A stretch of 64,000 bases of DNA from positions 1-64,000 of the forward strand of contig JAHBNG010000024.1 in NCBI GenBank assembly GCA_019217005.1, read 5' to 3'. A model generated the notes under the pieces. The model worked only from the letters and a program-made list of their open reading frames with translations. It did not search any database and had not been told where the DNA came from. Positions 45,871-54,575 of this stretch are shown one piece after another; position 1 is the first letter of the stretch, and each line of letters opens with the position of its first letter. The stretch is from Chloroflexi bacterium TSY. GTDB lineage: Bacteria > Chloroflexota > Anaerolineae > Caldilineales > Caldilineaceae. Both the position numbers and the translations under genes were made by a program.

Positions 45871-46803
45871 ATGAGCAATCAAAAATGGACAGCCAACGAC
45901 ATACCTGACCTGACCGACAAAGTAGTTGTTGTAACAGGTGCCAACAGCGGATTGGGGCTTGAATCGGCAAAGGCTTTTGCCCGGAAGAACGCAACGGTGG
46001 TCATGGCCGTGCGCAACCTGGAAAAAGGAGAGAAAGCAAAGGCAGAGATCTTGGCCAGCCAACCAAATGCGTCGCTTAATCTGATGAAGCTGGACAACGC
46101 GGATCTAAATTCCGTGCATGATTTTGCCGTTGCATTCAAGGAGAAATATGACCGTCTTGACATCCTGCTCAATAATGCCGGCGTAATGGCGATTCCCCGT
46201 CAAGAGACTGTGGATGGTTTCGAGATGCAGTTGGGGGTCAATCACCTGGGTCACTTTGCCCTGACCGGACTATTGCTAAACGTGATCACCAAGACACCCC
46301 ATGCACGCATCCATAACACATCCAGCAGCGCCAACTACAACGGCAACATCAACTTTGATGATTTGATGGGTGAGAAGGAATATAGTCGCTGGTCTGCCTA
46401 TGGTCAGAGCAAGCTGGCCAATATCTTTTTTACCTACGAGCTAAATAAGCGTTTGGCAGCGGCTGGACGCGATACGATTAGCAACACATCTCACCCTGGC
46501 GTGGTGATGACCAACCTGCAGGCAAATAGCCTTGAACAATCGGGTAACAGTCTGATTGAGCGAGTGCTATACGGAGTTGCGGGGCCATTGTTGACACAAG
46601 ATGTAAGCATGGGCGTGTTGCCACAGCTCTACGGTAGTGCTGCAACTGATGCCAGGGGTGGCGTCTTTTACGGTCCAAAGACGATGAACATGCGCGGCTA
46701 TCCCGCGGAGAAGAATGCCAACAAAGCCGCCAACGATGCAGCAGCACTCAAACGCTTCTGGGAAGTATCTGAGGAGTTAACAGGCGTGACCTACTCATTT
46801 TAA
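45871..46803 (+). CDS. Short-chain dehydrogenase (retinol dehydrogenase-like)
   Basis: 310 residues with an AAGGAG site. VVVTGANSGLGLESAKAFAR (about 19-38) binds NAD(P), DILLNNAGVMAIP is the structural motif, and SAYGQSKLANIFFTYEL holds the catalytic Tyr and Lys. The N-terminal WTANDIPDLTDK and C-terminal LWxVSEELTGV-type end place it in the same subfamily as the SDR half of the fusion at 48175. Probably reduces or oxidises a lipophilic alcohol/aldehyde. Confidence 0.85.
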   Translation: MSNQKWTANDIPDLTDKVVVVTGANSGLGLESAKAFARKNATVVMAVRNLEKGEKAKAEILASQPNASLNLMKLDNADLNSVHDFAVAFKEKYDRLDILLNNAGVMAIPRQETVDGFEMQLGVNHLGHFALTGLLLNVITKTPHARIHNTSSSANYNGNINFDDLMGEKEYSRWSAYGQSKLANIFFTYELNKRLAAAGRDTISNTSHPGVVMTNLQANSLEQSGNSLIERVLYGVAGPLLTQDVSMGVLPQLYGSAATDARGGVFYGPKTMNMRGYPAEKNANKAANDAAALKRFWEVSEELTGVTYSF

Positions 46804-46813
46804 ATATAGGAGT

Positions 46814-46893
46814 AGCCAGTCAGCCACCAGCTAGTCAGCCATCTGTCTATGGAGTAGAGAGCTGATAGCTGATAAGATGACGACTGACTGGCT
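46814..46893. repeat. Intergenic inverted repeat rich in CAGTCAGCC words
   Basis: AGCCAGTCAG and CTGACTGGCT form a 10-bp stem around 60 bases that include AGCTAGTCAGCC and CTGATAGCTGATAAG. Similar words recur at 48048-48075 and 55570-55625, so this looks like a dispersed intergenic repeat. Confidence 0.55.
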
Positions 46894-46948
46894 CAAAACA
46901 GATAATTGTTATGGTCGCCTGAATAGTTACCACAGGAGAGATAGAAAA

Positions 46949-47212
46949 ATGTCTAAAAACAAAACGGCGCTGATCACCGGCGCATCAAGCGGGATCGGGA
47001 AAGAGCTTGCACACATTCTTGCAGAACGTGGTGGGAATTTGGTGATTGTGGCCCGAAGCAAAGACAAATTAAACGCGCTAATAGCTGAACTGGAAAACAA
47101 GATGGACGTCATCTCTGGCGCGATGTTCCCCCAAAAGATGATGATTTCTGCCATCCCCGTCTTGCCTAAATCAATGATGTTGAAGCAGATCCGCCGGATG
47201 CGGGAGGTGTAG
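46949..47212 (+). pseudogene. Internally deleted short-chain dehydrogenase (87 residues)
   Basis: The N-terminus TALITGASSGIGKELAHILA and VIVARSKDKLNALIAEL are the start of a DltE-like SDR. After residue 53 the sequence jumps to an end-of-protein piece (PQKMMISAIPVLPKSMMLKQ). Catalytic Tyr and Lys are missing. The frame stays open through the join and has a good GGAGAG site, so a short product may still be made. The next SDR begins 4 bp after the stop. Confidence 0.7.
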
Positions 47213-47216
47213 AGCC

Positions 47217-48035
47217 ATGAGCACGAAGCAAAAAGTTACGTTAGTCACAGGTGCATCTGCAGGTATCGGTAAAGAAACCGCAAAACAATTGCTGGAAGAT
47301 GGCTTAACTGTCTATGTCGCGGCGCGGCGTACAGAAAAGATGGCAGATCTCGCTGAGCTCGGTGCCCACGTACTCAAAATGGATGTGACCATTGAAGAGG
47401 ATATGATCAACGGTATTGCCGCAATCAACGAGGCCCACGGTGGCGTTGATGTCTTGGTCAATAATGCTGGCTATGCCATCTATGGTGCTGTGGAAGAGAC
47501 AACCATCGACGACGCCCGTCGCCAATTTGAGGTCAACATTTTTGGTCTCGCTCGGCTCACTCAACTGGTACTGCCCCACATGCGGGAACAGAAATCGGGG
47601 ACTATTATCAATATTTCATCGGTTGGGGGCAAAATTTACACGCCGCTTGGAGCCTGGTACCACGCTACCAAACATGCGTTGGAGGGCTGGTCCGACAGTT
47701 TGCGCCTGGAGGGAACACCCTTTGGCATCGACGTGGTGATTGTCGAACCAGGTGGAATCAAAACTGAGTTTGCCGATGTAATGACTGGGCCAATGATGGA
47801 GCGTTCCGGTGAGGGACCATACCGTGACCTTGCCCAGAGCCTCTCCAATTCCATGACGCAGATGGAAAGCCGCATGTCAGAACCGTCGGTCATTGCCGAT
47901 GTCGTCTCGCAGGCTGTCAAAGCACGCCGACCCAAAACCCGCTATGCTGCGGGTGCAATGGCAAAACAGGTGCTGTTTATGCGCAGTTGGCTCCCAGATC
48001 GCGCGTTTGACTGGGTCGTTACGAGAATGGTCTAA
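47217..48035 (+). CDS. Classical short-chain dehydrogenase
   Basis: 272 residues. LVTGASAGIGKETAKQLLED near the start, DVLVNNAGYAIYG, Ser in IINISSVGGK, Tyr and Lys in WYHATKHALEGW. It follows the deleted SDR by 4 bp and precedes the P450 fusion gene by 139 bp on the same strand. The substrate is unknown; the family acts on small alcohols, ketones or steroids. Confidence 0.85.
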   Translation: MSTKQKVTLVTGASAGIGKETAKQLLEDGLTVYVAARRTEKMADLAELGAHVLKMDVTIEEDMINGIAAINEAHGGVDVLVNNAGYAIYGAVEETTIDDARRQFEVNIFGLARLTQLVLPHMREQKSGTIINISSVGGKIYTPLGAWYHATKHALEGWSDSLRLEGTPFGIDVVIVEPGGIKTEFADVMTGPMMERSGEGPYRDLAQSLSNSMTQMESRMSEPSVIADVVSQAVKARRPKTRYAAGAMAKQVLFMRSWLPDRAFDWVVTRMV

Positions 48036-48174
48036 CGAAAAAAAGCTTTCAGCTAATCAGCCGTCAGCTAGGTCGAAGCGACCACTTCGTGTTTGGTTAC
48101 AGATGCGTAGCATCCACAGCCAGAATCTGGTTCCACCTATTGGCTAATTTTATACTTTCCTATACGATAGAACA

Positions 48175-50385
48175 ATGAAGAATTCTTACGACAAATACAA
48201 TCAATATCGAGAACAAGGGCCCGTCATTGTACAAGATGGCTTTAACGGCGCCACTGCTTACGTGATTGGGCATGAAGAAGCCAAGGAGGTTCTGGGCGAT
48301 CAGAAGCGCTTCGTTAAGGATCCAAATTCGTTGTTGCCAGCATCGCAACGTCATCGCAACAATGGGAGCTCCGATGTGTTTCAGCTTGTCTATGACAATA
48401 TGTTGGGCACTGATCCGCCCGATCACACGCGGTTACGGGCGCTGATCAGCAAAGCGTTTACAAACAAGCGAGTGCAAGCATTGGCTCCGCGCATTCAGGA
48501 GCTTGCGGATCAACTCATTGATGGTTTTGAGAGCAAGGGCCGTGTCGATCTCATCGACGCCTTTGCGTTTCCACTACCCATCATCGTGATCTGCGAGCTG
48601 CTGGGCGTCCCCACGGAAGACCGCGACAAATTTCGCACCTGGTCCCATGCTTTTCTGGGCGTTGCCGATGATCACAGCTCATACACCCAATTAATCTCCG
48701 ACTTTGTGCAATACATTGGTGAGATGATTGCGCTGCGCCGTGAAGAACCACGTGATGATCTCATCTCGGCCCTTGTCCATGCCGAGGAAGAGGGCAACCA
48801 ACTCAACGAGCAGGAACTTTACAGCATGATTGCGCTCTTGATTGTGGCAGGTCACGAAACCACAGTCAACCTCATCGGGAACGGCATGGCCGCACTCCTT
48901 CAGCATCCAGAACAGGCCGATCTGCTGCGCCGAGAGCCTGAACGAATCGATGCCGCAATCGAGGAATTTATCCGATATGAAGGTCCGGTTGAAATGGCGA
49001 CCACTCGCTATGCCGCAGAAGACGTTACCATTGGCGGGACGTTTCTCAAGCGCGGAACCCCCATCACCGTCATCCTAGCGGCGGCCAATCGCGATCCAGA
49101 CGTTTATGCCAAAGCGGACAAGCTGGATTTGACACGAAAGGTTGGTCAGCACATGGGCTTTGGCTACGGCATTCACTACTGTGTTGGCGCGCCGCTGGCC
49201 CGGTTAGAAGGGAAGATTGCCTTCAACACTCTGCTTCAGCGGCTACCTGAACTCAGACTTGATGGGAACCCGGCTAATTTAGCATATAGCAACGCATCAG
49301 TCGTGCATGGTTTGACTCGTCTGCCTGTACGCTGGAATCAACAGGAGCGTGTCCCAAAGTATGTAAATGCAACCGATTTTCTAACTGGACGCCGTTCGTT
49401 TACAGACTTTGTGATACACACTCGAAACAAAAAAAGGAACGACACAATGAGCAAACACTGGACAACTGAGAACGTCCCAGATTTAACGGGCAAAACCATT
49501 ATCGTGACGGGCGGAAACAGTGGCATCGGCTTTGAAGCAGCCAAAGAATTTGCACATCAGGGTGCACAGACGATTCTGGCCTGCCGCAATCCAGAAAAAG
49601 CGTCAGCCGCACTTGCCCAACTTCAAACAGAAATACCCAATGCTGAAGTCGAGGTCATGCCGCTCGATCTCTCTAGCCTTGCGTCCGTAAGAGCCTTTGC
49701 CGACGCGTTTTCTACCAGGCATGATCGACTGGACGTGCTGGTCAACAACGCCGGCATCATGATGATCCCCTACGGGACAACTGAGGACGGATTTGAATTG
49801 CAGGTAGGGACCAACCACTTGGGGCATTTTGCCCTGACGGGGTTGCTCTTCGACCTGCTGCTCAAGACGCCCGAGTCGCGGGTGGTCACCGTCAGCAGCA
49901 CTGGTCACACCATGGGTGATATGGATTTTGATAACTTGCTCTACGCAGATGGTAAGGACTATTCGCCAACGCGCGCCTACGGACGCTCTAAGTTGGCCAA
50001 TCTGCTCTTTACCTATGAGCTTCAGCGTCGACTCGAAGCGGCAAAATCGAGCACAACGGCCGTGGCTGTTCATCCAGGTGGCTCAAGCACCAACTTGGGG
50101 AATCACCTGGCCGAGCAAGGCCCCCATATGTGGCTGCTTTTGAAAGTGGGGACGCTGCTCGCCCAAAGCCCCGCCATGGGTGCGCTGCCCACCATTCGTG
50201 CCGCCGTGGCTCCAGATGTGAAGGGCGGCGACTATTACGGCCCTGGTGGTTTTATGGAATTTCGCGGTTATCCAGTTCAGGTAACGTCCAACGATGCATC
50301 GCATAACGTTGAGGACGCACGCCGTCTTTGGCAAGTTTCGGAAGAGTTGACGGGCGTCCGCTATGGCGAACTCGTCTACAGCTAA
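48175..50385 (+). CDS. Cytochrome P450-SDR fusion protein
   Basis: 736 residues. Residues 1-390 are a soluble bacterial P450: AGHETTV in the I helix (about 225-231), ExxR in IEEFIRYEGPVEM, and the haem loop MGFGYGIHYCVGAP with Cys336. The usual P450 end LPVRWN is followed by about 33 linker residues and then a complete SDR (from residue 425, MSKHWTTENVPDLTGK; IIVTGGNSGIGFEAAKEFA; VLVNNAGIMMIP; RAYGRSKLANLLFTYEL with Tyr and Lys). The linker DNA still contains an AAGGAA ribosome site before the ATG at 49447, so the SDR may also be made alone. This looks like two adjacent genes joined by loss of a stop. Hydroxylation followed by oxidation of the product would suit the pair. Confidence 0.85.
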   Translation: MKNSYDKYNQYREQGPVIVQDGFNGATAYVIGHEEAKEVLGDQKRFVKDPNSLLPASQRHRNNGSSDVFQLVYDNMLGTDPPDHTRLRALISKAFTNKRVQALAPRIQELADQLIDGFESKGRVDLIDAFAFPLPIIVICELLGVPTEDRDKFRTWSHAFLGVADDHSSYTQLISDFVQYIGEMIALRREEPRDDLISALVHAEEEGNQLNEQELYSMIALLIVAGHETTVNLIGNGMAALLQHPEQADLLRREPERIDAAIEEFIRYEGPVEMATTRYAAEDVTIGGTFLKRGTPITVILAAANRDPDVYAKADKLDLTRKVGQHMGFGYGIHYCVGAPLARLEGKIAFNTLLQRLPELRLDGNPANLAYSNASVVHGLTRLPVRWNQQERVPKYVNATDFLTGRRSFTDFVIHTRNKKRNDTMSKHWTTENVPDLTGKTIIVTGGNSGIGFEAAKEFAHQGAQTILACRNPEKASAALAQLQTEIPNAEVEVMPLDLSSLASVRAFADAFSTRHDRLDVLVNNAGIMMIPYGTTEDGFELQVGTNHLGHFALTGLLFDLLLKTPESRVVTVSSTGHTMGDMDFDNLLYADGKDYSPTRAYGRSKLANLLFTYELQRRLEAAKSSTTAVAVHPGGSSTNLGNHLAEQGPHMWLLLKVGTLLAQSPAMGALPTIRAAVAPDVKGGDYYGPGGFMEFRGYPVQVTSNDASHNVEDARRLWQVSEELTGVRYGELVYS

Positions 50386-50411
50386 ATACAGCGAATAGGA
50401 TTGTTCTATTA

Positions 50412-50521
50412 CATCGACACCTCGGGAAATCGGTTACATCGCGACTACCTGCACAGGCTGTTTCAGAGAGCCACAGGCCAAATTGGGGGCGCGATGTAAC
50501 CGAACAGTGCAGGTGTCGATG
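50412..50521. repeat. Nested double inverted repeat (structured element)
   Basis: Outer arms CATCGACACCT (50412-50422) and AGGTGTCGATG (50511-50521) enclose 8-base spacers and inner arms CGGTTACATCGCG (50431-50443) and CGCGATGTAACCG (50490-50502), both perfect. The 46-base centre can pair further (CCTGCACAGG). It follows the fusion gene by 27 bp. It could be a structured RNA, a terminator or a recombination site. Confidence 0.75.
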
Positions 50522-50526
50522 GGGGG

Positions 50527-50664
50527 GGTGCTATCGGACCCACCAGCTATGGTCCTGCGCAGGGCAGCAGTCCCTACGGGCAGGCGGCATTTTACGTGAA
50601 AGATAGTGGTGGCTTCCTCATGATCATCGTAACCGTTGACAAGTATTTTCCTTTTGACATATGA
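50527..50664 (+). pseudogene. Remnant of an unknown gene (C-terminal)
   Basis: The frame reads GAIGPTSYGPAQGSSPYGQA, then AAFYVKDSGGFLMIIVTVDK and stops at 50662-50664. The composition looks protein-like, but there is no start codon, and the nested repeat ends just before it. I do not recognise the family. Confidence 0.3.
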
Positions 50665-50764
50665 ATTTTCCTAACATATACTCATGACTCTGGTTAGAAG
50701 TCGCCAACTGATGGCTTCTTAGCAGTGGACTTGGGAAATTGGATCGGAAATCAAGGAAAAGTAG

Positions 50765-51628
50765 ATGAGCACAACCTCGACAACTTTAAAGTCTTCCACA
50801 ATACGGGAGAATCTACAGATCAATGGACGTTCATCTGTGGATTGGTTGGATGACCCAGAAGAAGCGATGGCGCGCGAACGCGGGCCATACACAATCGAAA
50901 ATGCGGAATGTTATCTGGACGAAGAACCGGTTGAACTCTACAATGGTTGGTTAGTGTGGCAAGAAATGACGGACGCAGCAGAACGTACACTGATTGGAAC
51001 GATTCAAGATGCTTTGAGCCTATCCGCACGGAAAGCAGGGTTTGGACAAGTATTGCCCGACCAGTTGGAATGTCTACTTGCAGATGGATCCACTGTGAAA
51101 CCGGATGCCTGTTTGATCTCGTGGCAACGCTTGCGTGAACATGTCCAACCGTATGGACCCAGAGATCGGCCTACCTTGATGATGTGTCCAGAGTTAGTCA
51201 TTGAGGTGCGTTCCCCATCAAATCGGCGGACCCAAGAAGCAAGAAAGCGCGCACTATATTTTGCTCAAGGTACTCAAATTGTGTGGGATGTAGATGAAAA
51301 GAACCGGGTTATCTACGTCTATCGAACGGAATCACCGGATCAGCCCACCAGCTACGGCATCGAAGATGAAATCGATTGTCAGCCCCTCTTGCCCAACTGG
51401 CAGCGGCGCGTAGCAGACATCTTCGCAAAGGAAGCATCTGCCGAAACGGTAGCGGGTGAATTGGTCGATGAATGGCGAGAAGAAGGAAGAGAGGAAGGAA
51501 TCGAGATTGGACGAAGTGAGATTGCGCGTACGATGTTACGCGATGATATGGACCTAGCGCTGATTGTTCGCTTGACTGGATTGACGATGGAACAAGTCTT
51601 ATCGATTCAAAAGGAATTGGCTGAATAG
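50765..51628 (+). CDS. Uma2-family (DUF820) putative restriction-endonuclease-fold protein
   Basis: 287 residues. The core PD-(D/E)XK fold motifs are KPDACLISWQRL (about 117-128) and CPELVIEVRSPSNR (about 141-154), with the Glu of the active site in IEV. The C-terminal EEGREEGIEIGRSEIARTML and the ending helix LTGLTMEQVLSIQ resemble the tails of Rpn/PD-(D/E)XK transposase-like proteins. Uma2 genes are expanded in Cyanobacteria and Chloroflexi. Function is unproven; DNA cleavage is inferred. Confidence 0.8.
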   Translation: MSTTSTTLKSSTIRENLQINGRSSVDWLDDPEEAMARERGPYTIENAECYLDEEPVELYNGWLVWQEMTDAAERTLIGTIQDALSLSARKAGFGQVLPDQLECLLADGSTVKPDACLISWQRLREHVQPYGPRDRPTLMMCPELVIEVRSPSNRRTQEARKRALYFAQGTQIVWDVDEKNRVIYVYRTESPDQPTSYGIEDEIDCQPLLPNWQRRVADIFAKEASAETVAGELVDEWREEGREEGIEIGRSEIARTMLRDDMDLALIVRLTGLTMEQVLSIQKELAE

Positions 51629-51677
51629 ATGAAACCGCACCTGTTCGGTTTGATTCTCCACACCTAAACCCTTGCGT

Positions 51678-52601
51678 TCAATTATACCGAATCCGTGGAT
51701 CCACCGCAGCATAAAGCAGATCAACCACCAGATTGACCAGCACATAAATCAGCGCAACAACGAGCACTACGCCTTGGGCTACCGGAAAATCTCGTGCGCG
51801 CAGAGCATCGACTGCCACGCGGCCCAGCCCTTGACGAGCAAAGACCGTCTCGATAATGACCGTACCGCTGAGAAGGGAGCCAAATTGTAATCCAACTATG
51901 GTCAAGACTGGAATCAGGGCATTGCGTAGGGCATGGCGCACAATGACAAGACGGGTGGCTAGTCCCTTGGCACGGGCTGTGCGGATATAATCCCGACCCA
52001 GCACCTCCAGCAGTTCGGAGCGCGTCATGCGAGCGATGAGCGCCGAGGCCCCAAATCCAAGCGCCAGCGCGGGCAGCACCAGGCTCTTCCACGAGCCCTG
52101 TCCGACCACGGGGAACCAGCGTAGATTGACCGCAAAGGCCAAGATCAGCAACAGCCCCAGCCAAAAGCTGGGCATGGAGACGCCTGCCAGTGCAATCACC
52201 ATCGTCATGTTATCGAGCCAGCGGTTATGGTTGAGGGCCGCTACAATTCCCAGCGCCAGTCCCAGGATAATCGCCACACCCATACCAGCTAGAGTCAGCC
52301 GAATGGTTGCAGGCATGGCTTCCAAGATCATCTCCGTCACTGAACGCTCACCCCAGAGCGATTTCCCCAGATCCCCACGCAGCGCATTACCCAAAAAGCG
52401 CAGATACTGCACTGGCAGTGGGTCATTTAGCCCCAGACGCTCGCGCACTTCTTCTACCTGACGACCGGAAGCCCCAGTCTCGGCAAACATCGCCATAATC
52501 GGGTCACCAGGGACCAGGTGAAGCATTGAAAAAACAGCCACCGAGACGCCAAGTAGGACTGGAATGGTGAGCAGTATGCGGTTGAGGACGTATTTGGACA
52601 T
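51678..52601 (-). CDS. Dipeptide/oligopeptide ABC permease (DppB type)
   Basis: 307 residues from MSKYVLNRILLTIPVLLGVS; an in-frame upstream ATG would add a run copied from the hairpin at 52614-52671 and is rejected. Six membrane helices; the EAA-type loop region GRDYIRTARAKGLATRLVI and the family start FSMLHLVPGDPIMAMF are clear. It is transcribed after the substrate-binding protein (stop 52691). No ATPase gene follows, so it must use ATPases encoded elsewhere or be an incomplete system. Confidence 0.9.
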   Translation of the reverse strand: MSKYVLNRILLTIPVLLGVSVAVFSMLHLVPGDPIMAMFAETGASGRQVEEVRERLGLNDPLPVQYLRFLGNALRGDLGKSLWGERSVTEMILEAMPATIRLTLAGMGVAIILGLALGIVAALNHNRWLDNMTMVIALAGVSMPSFWLGLLLILAFAVNLRWFPVVGQGSWKSLVLPALALGFGASALIARMTRSELLEVLGRDYIRTARAKGLATRLVIVRHALRNALIPVLTIVGLQFGSLLSGTVIIETVFARQGLGRVAVDALRARDFPVAQGVVLVVALIYVLVNLVVDLLYAAVDPRIRYN

Positions 52602-52613
52602 AGGTTTATAAGA

Positions 52614-52671
52614 GGTGGCATGGTTGCAAAGTTGCAGAGGTGGCAGGGTACTACTTTGCAACCATGCCACC
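52614..52671. repeat. Perfect 19-bp hairpin between binding protein and permease genes
   Basis: Arms GGTGGCATGGTTGCAAAGT and its complement flank a 20-base loop that repeats part of the same words (TTGCAGAGGTGGCAGGG). It might trim downstream expression, as intergenic hairpins after ABC binding-protein genes often do. Confidence 0.8.
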
Positions 52672-52690
52672 ATGCAACCATGCCCCTTTG

Positions 52691-54325
52691 TTACTTCTGA
52701 ATCCAAGTGTCGTACAAATAAGGAAAGCCAATCTCGTTGAAGAAGGGATCTTGAACGCTTGCCTTCATGCCGTAGGGGTAGTAGAGCTCCATTACGTTGA
52801 CGGCAGCGGCTTCTTCGTTGATGATACGCATAGCCTCTTTCACGTGGTCAAAACGTGCCGCTTGGTCGAGGGTTGTGCCGCTGAGGGCCAATGCCTCATC
52901 CAGCGCGTCATTCTGGAGCTTGGTAAAGGCGTAGGGGCCATCCGACTTGAAAAAGTTGGAGAGCAGACTGGGACCGTCGTAGCCACTGTCGCTCATGGTC
53001 ATGAGATGAAACTCGCCAGTGGTTCCCGCTTCGATCCAGGCATTGAAGTCCCCGGACTGAATCTGCATATCAATGCCCACTTCGCGCAACATAGCCTGTG
53101 CTGGCTGAACAAAGAGCAGATCGTTCTGTGGAATAACCATAGTCACCTGCAGCGGTTCACCATTGCGCTCAAGAATGCCATCTCCATCTCCATCCGCCCA
53201 ACCGGCTTCTGCCAAAAGTGACCTTGCTTTGTCCGGGTCAAAACTGCGGACGGAAGCCGAAAACTCATCGACCCCTCCAGGGACCATGTTGGACGGAAGG
53301 GCAGCGAGACCGATATTGCCAATACCTGAAAAACGGGGCGAGTCGATAATAGCCTGACGATCGATGGCACAAATGATGGCTTCACGCACGGCTAGCTCAT
53401 TGGTGGGGGCCCGCTCGGTATTCATGAGGTAGTAGCGGGTTGTGCCAGCTTTGGGAATTAGCTCCACTTTGAAACCATCTAAATCCTGGAAGGTCGCCAC
53501 ATCCTGCTCACCAAAGCGTACCAGATCGATCTCGCCCGCCTCTAGTGCAGCCGAACGGGTCGCCAGTTCAGGGATGCCCTGCATGATGATCTTTTCCAGA
53601 TAGGGTGGCCCTTCGTGGTTGTAGAATTCAGGTGCCCAATCATAATCTTCGTTGCGTTCTAATGTAACATGGCTGTTCTGCACCCATTCCACAAACTTGA
53701 ACGGCCCCGTGCCAACCAAATGTTTGACCCCGTAGTCGTCGCCAAATTCCTCAATCGCGGTTGGTGAATCGATGCCTGTTGCCCCGTCGCTGAGGTAAGT
53801 AAAGAGAGCAGCGTATGGCTCGCTGTAGACGAGTTTGACCGTATACTCATCCACGACGATGGTCTCGCTATATTTGTCACCTCCCATGTACTGCCAGGCT
53901 GCCTTGGGAGTCAGGCTCATGGTGCGATCAAAGTTGAACTGAACCGCCTCAGCGTTGAAGGGTGTACCGTCGTGGAATGTGACCCCCTCGCGTAGTTGGA
54001 AGGTAATCTCCAGCCCATCCTCCGATACTTCCCAGGAGATCGCCAACCCCGGATGGATGTCTCCGGTCGCCGGATCGACAATGACTAGCGTCTCCAATAC
54101 GTGGCGCGCAATCATGCGCGATTGAGTGTGATTGCTTTTGTCTTGATCCAGCGAATCGTTGACTGCGTCTTGATCAGACCAGACGAGCGTGCCGCCATAC
54201 CGATCATCTGCTGCCGCCTCACCTGCAGACGAAGCATCGCCGGTTGCGGCAGGTTGTGGGGCGCAGGCCACCAGCAGAAGCAATACGATCAGTGTACTAA
54301 ACAACATGAAAGATTTTCTTGACAT
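52691..54325 (-). CDS. Extracellular solute-binding lipoprotein (family 5, peptide/nickel type)
   Basis: 544 residues. Lipoprotein signal LIVLLLLVACAPQP (Cys about residue 21). SBP_bac_5 landmarks: LVIVDPATGDIHPGLAISWE, ITFQLREGVTFHDGTPFNAE (about 130-149), VGTGPFKFVEWVQNS, VREAIICAIDRQAII, and LLAEAGWADGDGDGILERNG. It delivers peptides or similar solutes to the DppB/DppC permeases flanking it. The order permease, binding protein, permease without ATPases is unusual. Confidence 0.9.
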   Translation of the reverse strand: MSRKSFMLFSTLIVLLLLVACAPQPAATGDASSAGEAAADDRYGGTLVWSDQDAVNDSLDQDKSNHTQSRMIARHVLETLVIVDPATGDIHPGLAISWEVSEDGLEITFQLREGVTFHDGTPFNAEAVQFNFDRTMSLTPKAAWQYMGGDKYSETIVVDEYTVKLVYSEPYAALFTYLSDGATGIDSPTAIEEFGDDYGVKHLVGTGPFKFVEWVQNSHVTLERNEDYDWAPEFYNHEGPPYLEKIIMQGIPELATRSAALEAGEIDLVRFGEQDVATFQDLDGFKVELIPKAGTTRYYLMNTERAPTNELAVREAIICAIDRQAIIDSPRFSGIGNIGLAALPSNMVPGGVDEFSASVRSFDPDKARSLLAEAGWADGDGDGILERNGEPLQVTMVIPQNDLLFVQPAQAMLREVGIDMQIQSGDFNAWIEAGTTGEFHLMTMSDSGYDGPSLLSNFFKSDGPYAFTKLQNDALDEALALSGTTLDQAARFDHVKEAMRIINEEAAAVNVMELYYPYGMKASVQDPFFNEIGFPYLYDTWIQK

Positions 54326-54355
54326 TCCTTTCTCCTTTTGGGCTACTATTACAGT

Positions 54356-54433
54356 TGGGTGTAAATACTACGACAGAAACATACAAGTGTTTTCTCTGGT
54401 AGAAACTGTCCGATTATTTCTGCTGGGATTTAC
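54356..54433 (-). repeat. Dispersed intergenic repeat, copy C
   Basis: On the minus strand it reads AAATCCCAGCAGAAATAATC, then GACAGTTTCTACCAGAGAAA and TTTCTGTCGTAGTATTTACA. The same sequence runs on the plus strand at 56908-56987. Short inverted ends (CGACAGAAAT-type) suggest a miniature mobile element. It lies just upstream of the binding-protein gene, so it could also influence its expression. Confidence 0.65.
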
Positions 54434-54575
54434 TATTACCATAAGCTTGATATATTGTCGTAGGCACTGCTTTGAGCCGCACAAGCCTCATGTACACCGT
54501 TAGTTTCAAAAGATGCAAATGGATTTTCGCAGATCGTGCGATTGCAAACCGTGTTTACGTCTAGTTGATGCTCAG

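Noticed and set aside
50412..50521. Integron attC site
   Set aside because: The nested arms resemble one in outline, but no integrase or typical RYYYAAC/GTTRRRY core sites were found nearby.
51678..52706. Longer start of the DppB-type permease at 52706
   Set aside because: The extra residues derive from the hairpin repeat and the end of the upstream gene; MSKYVLNRILL at 52601 is the family start.
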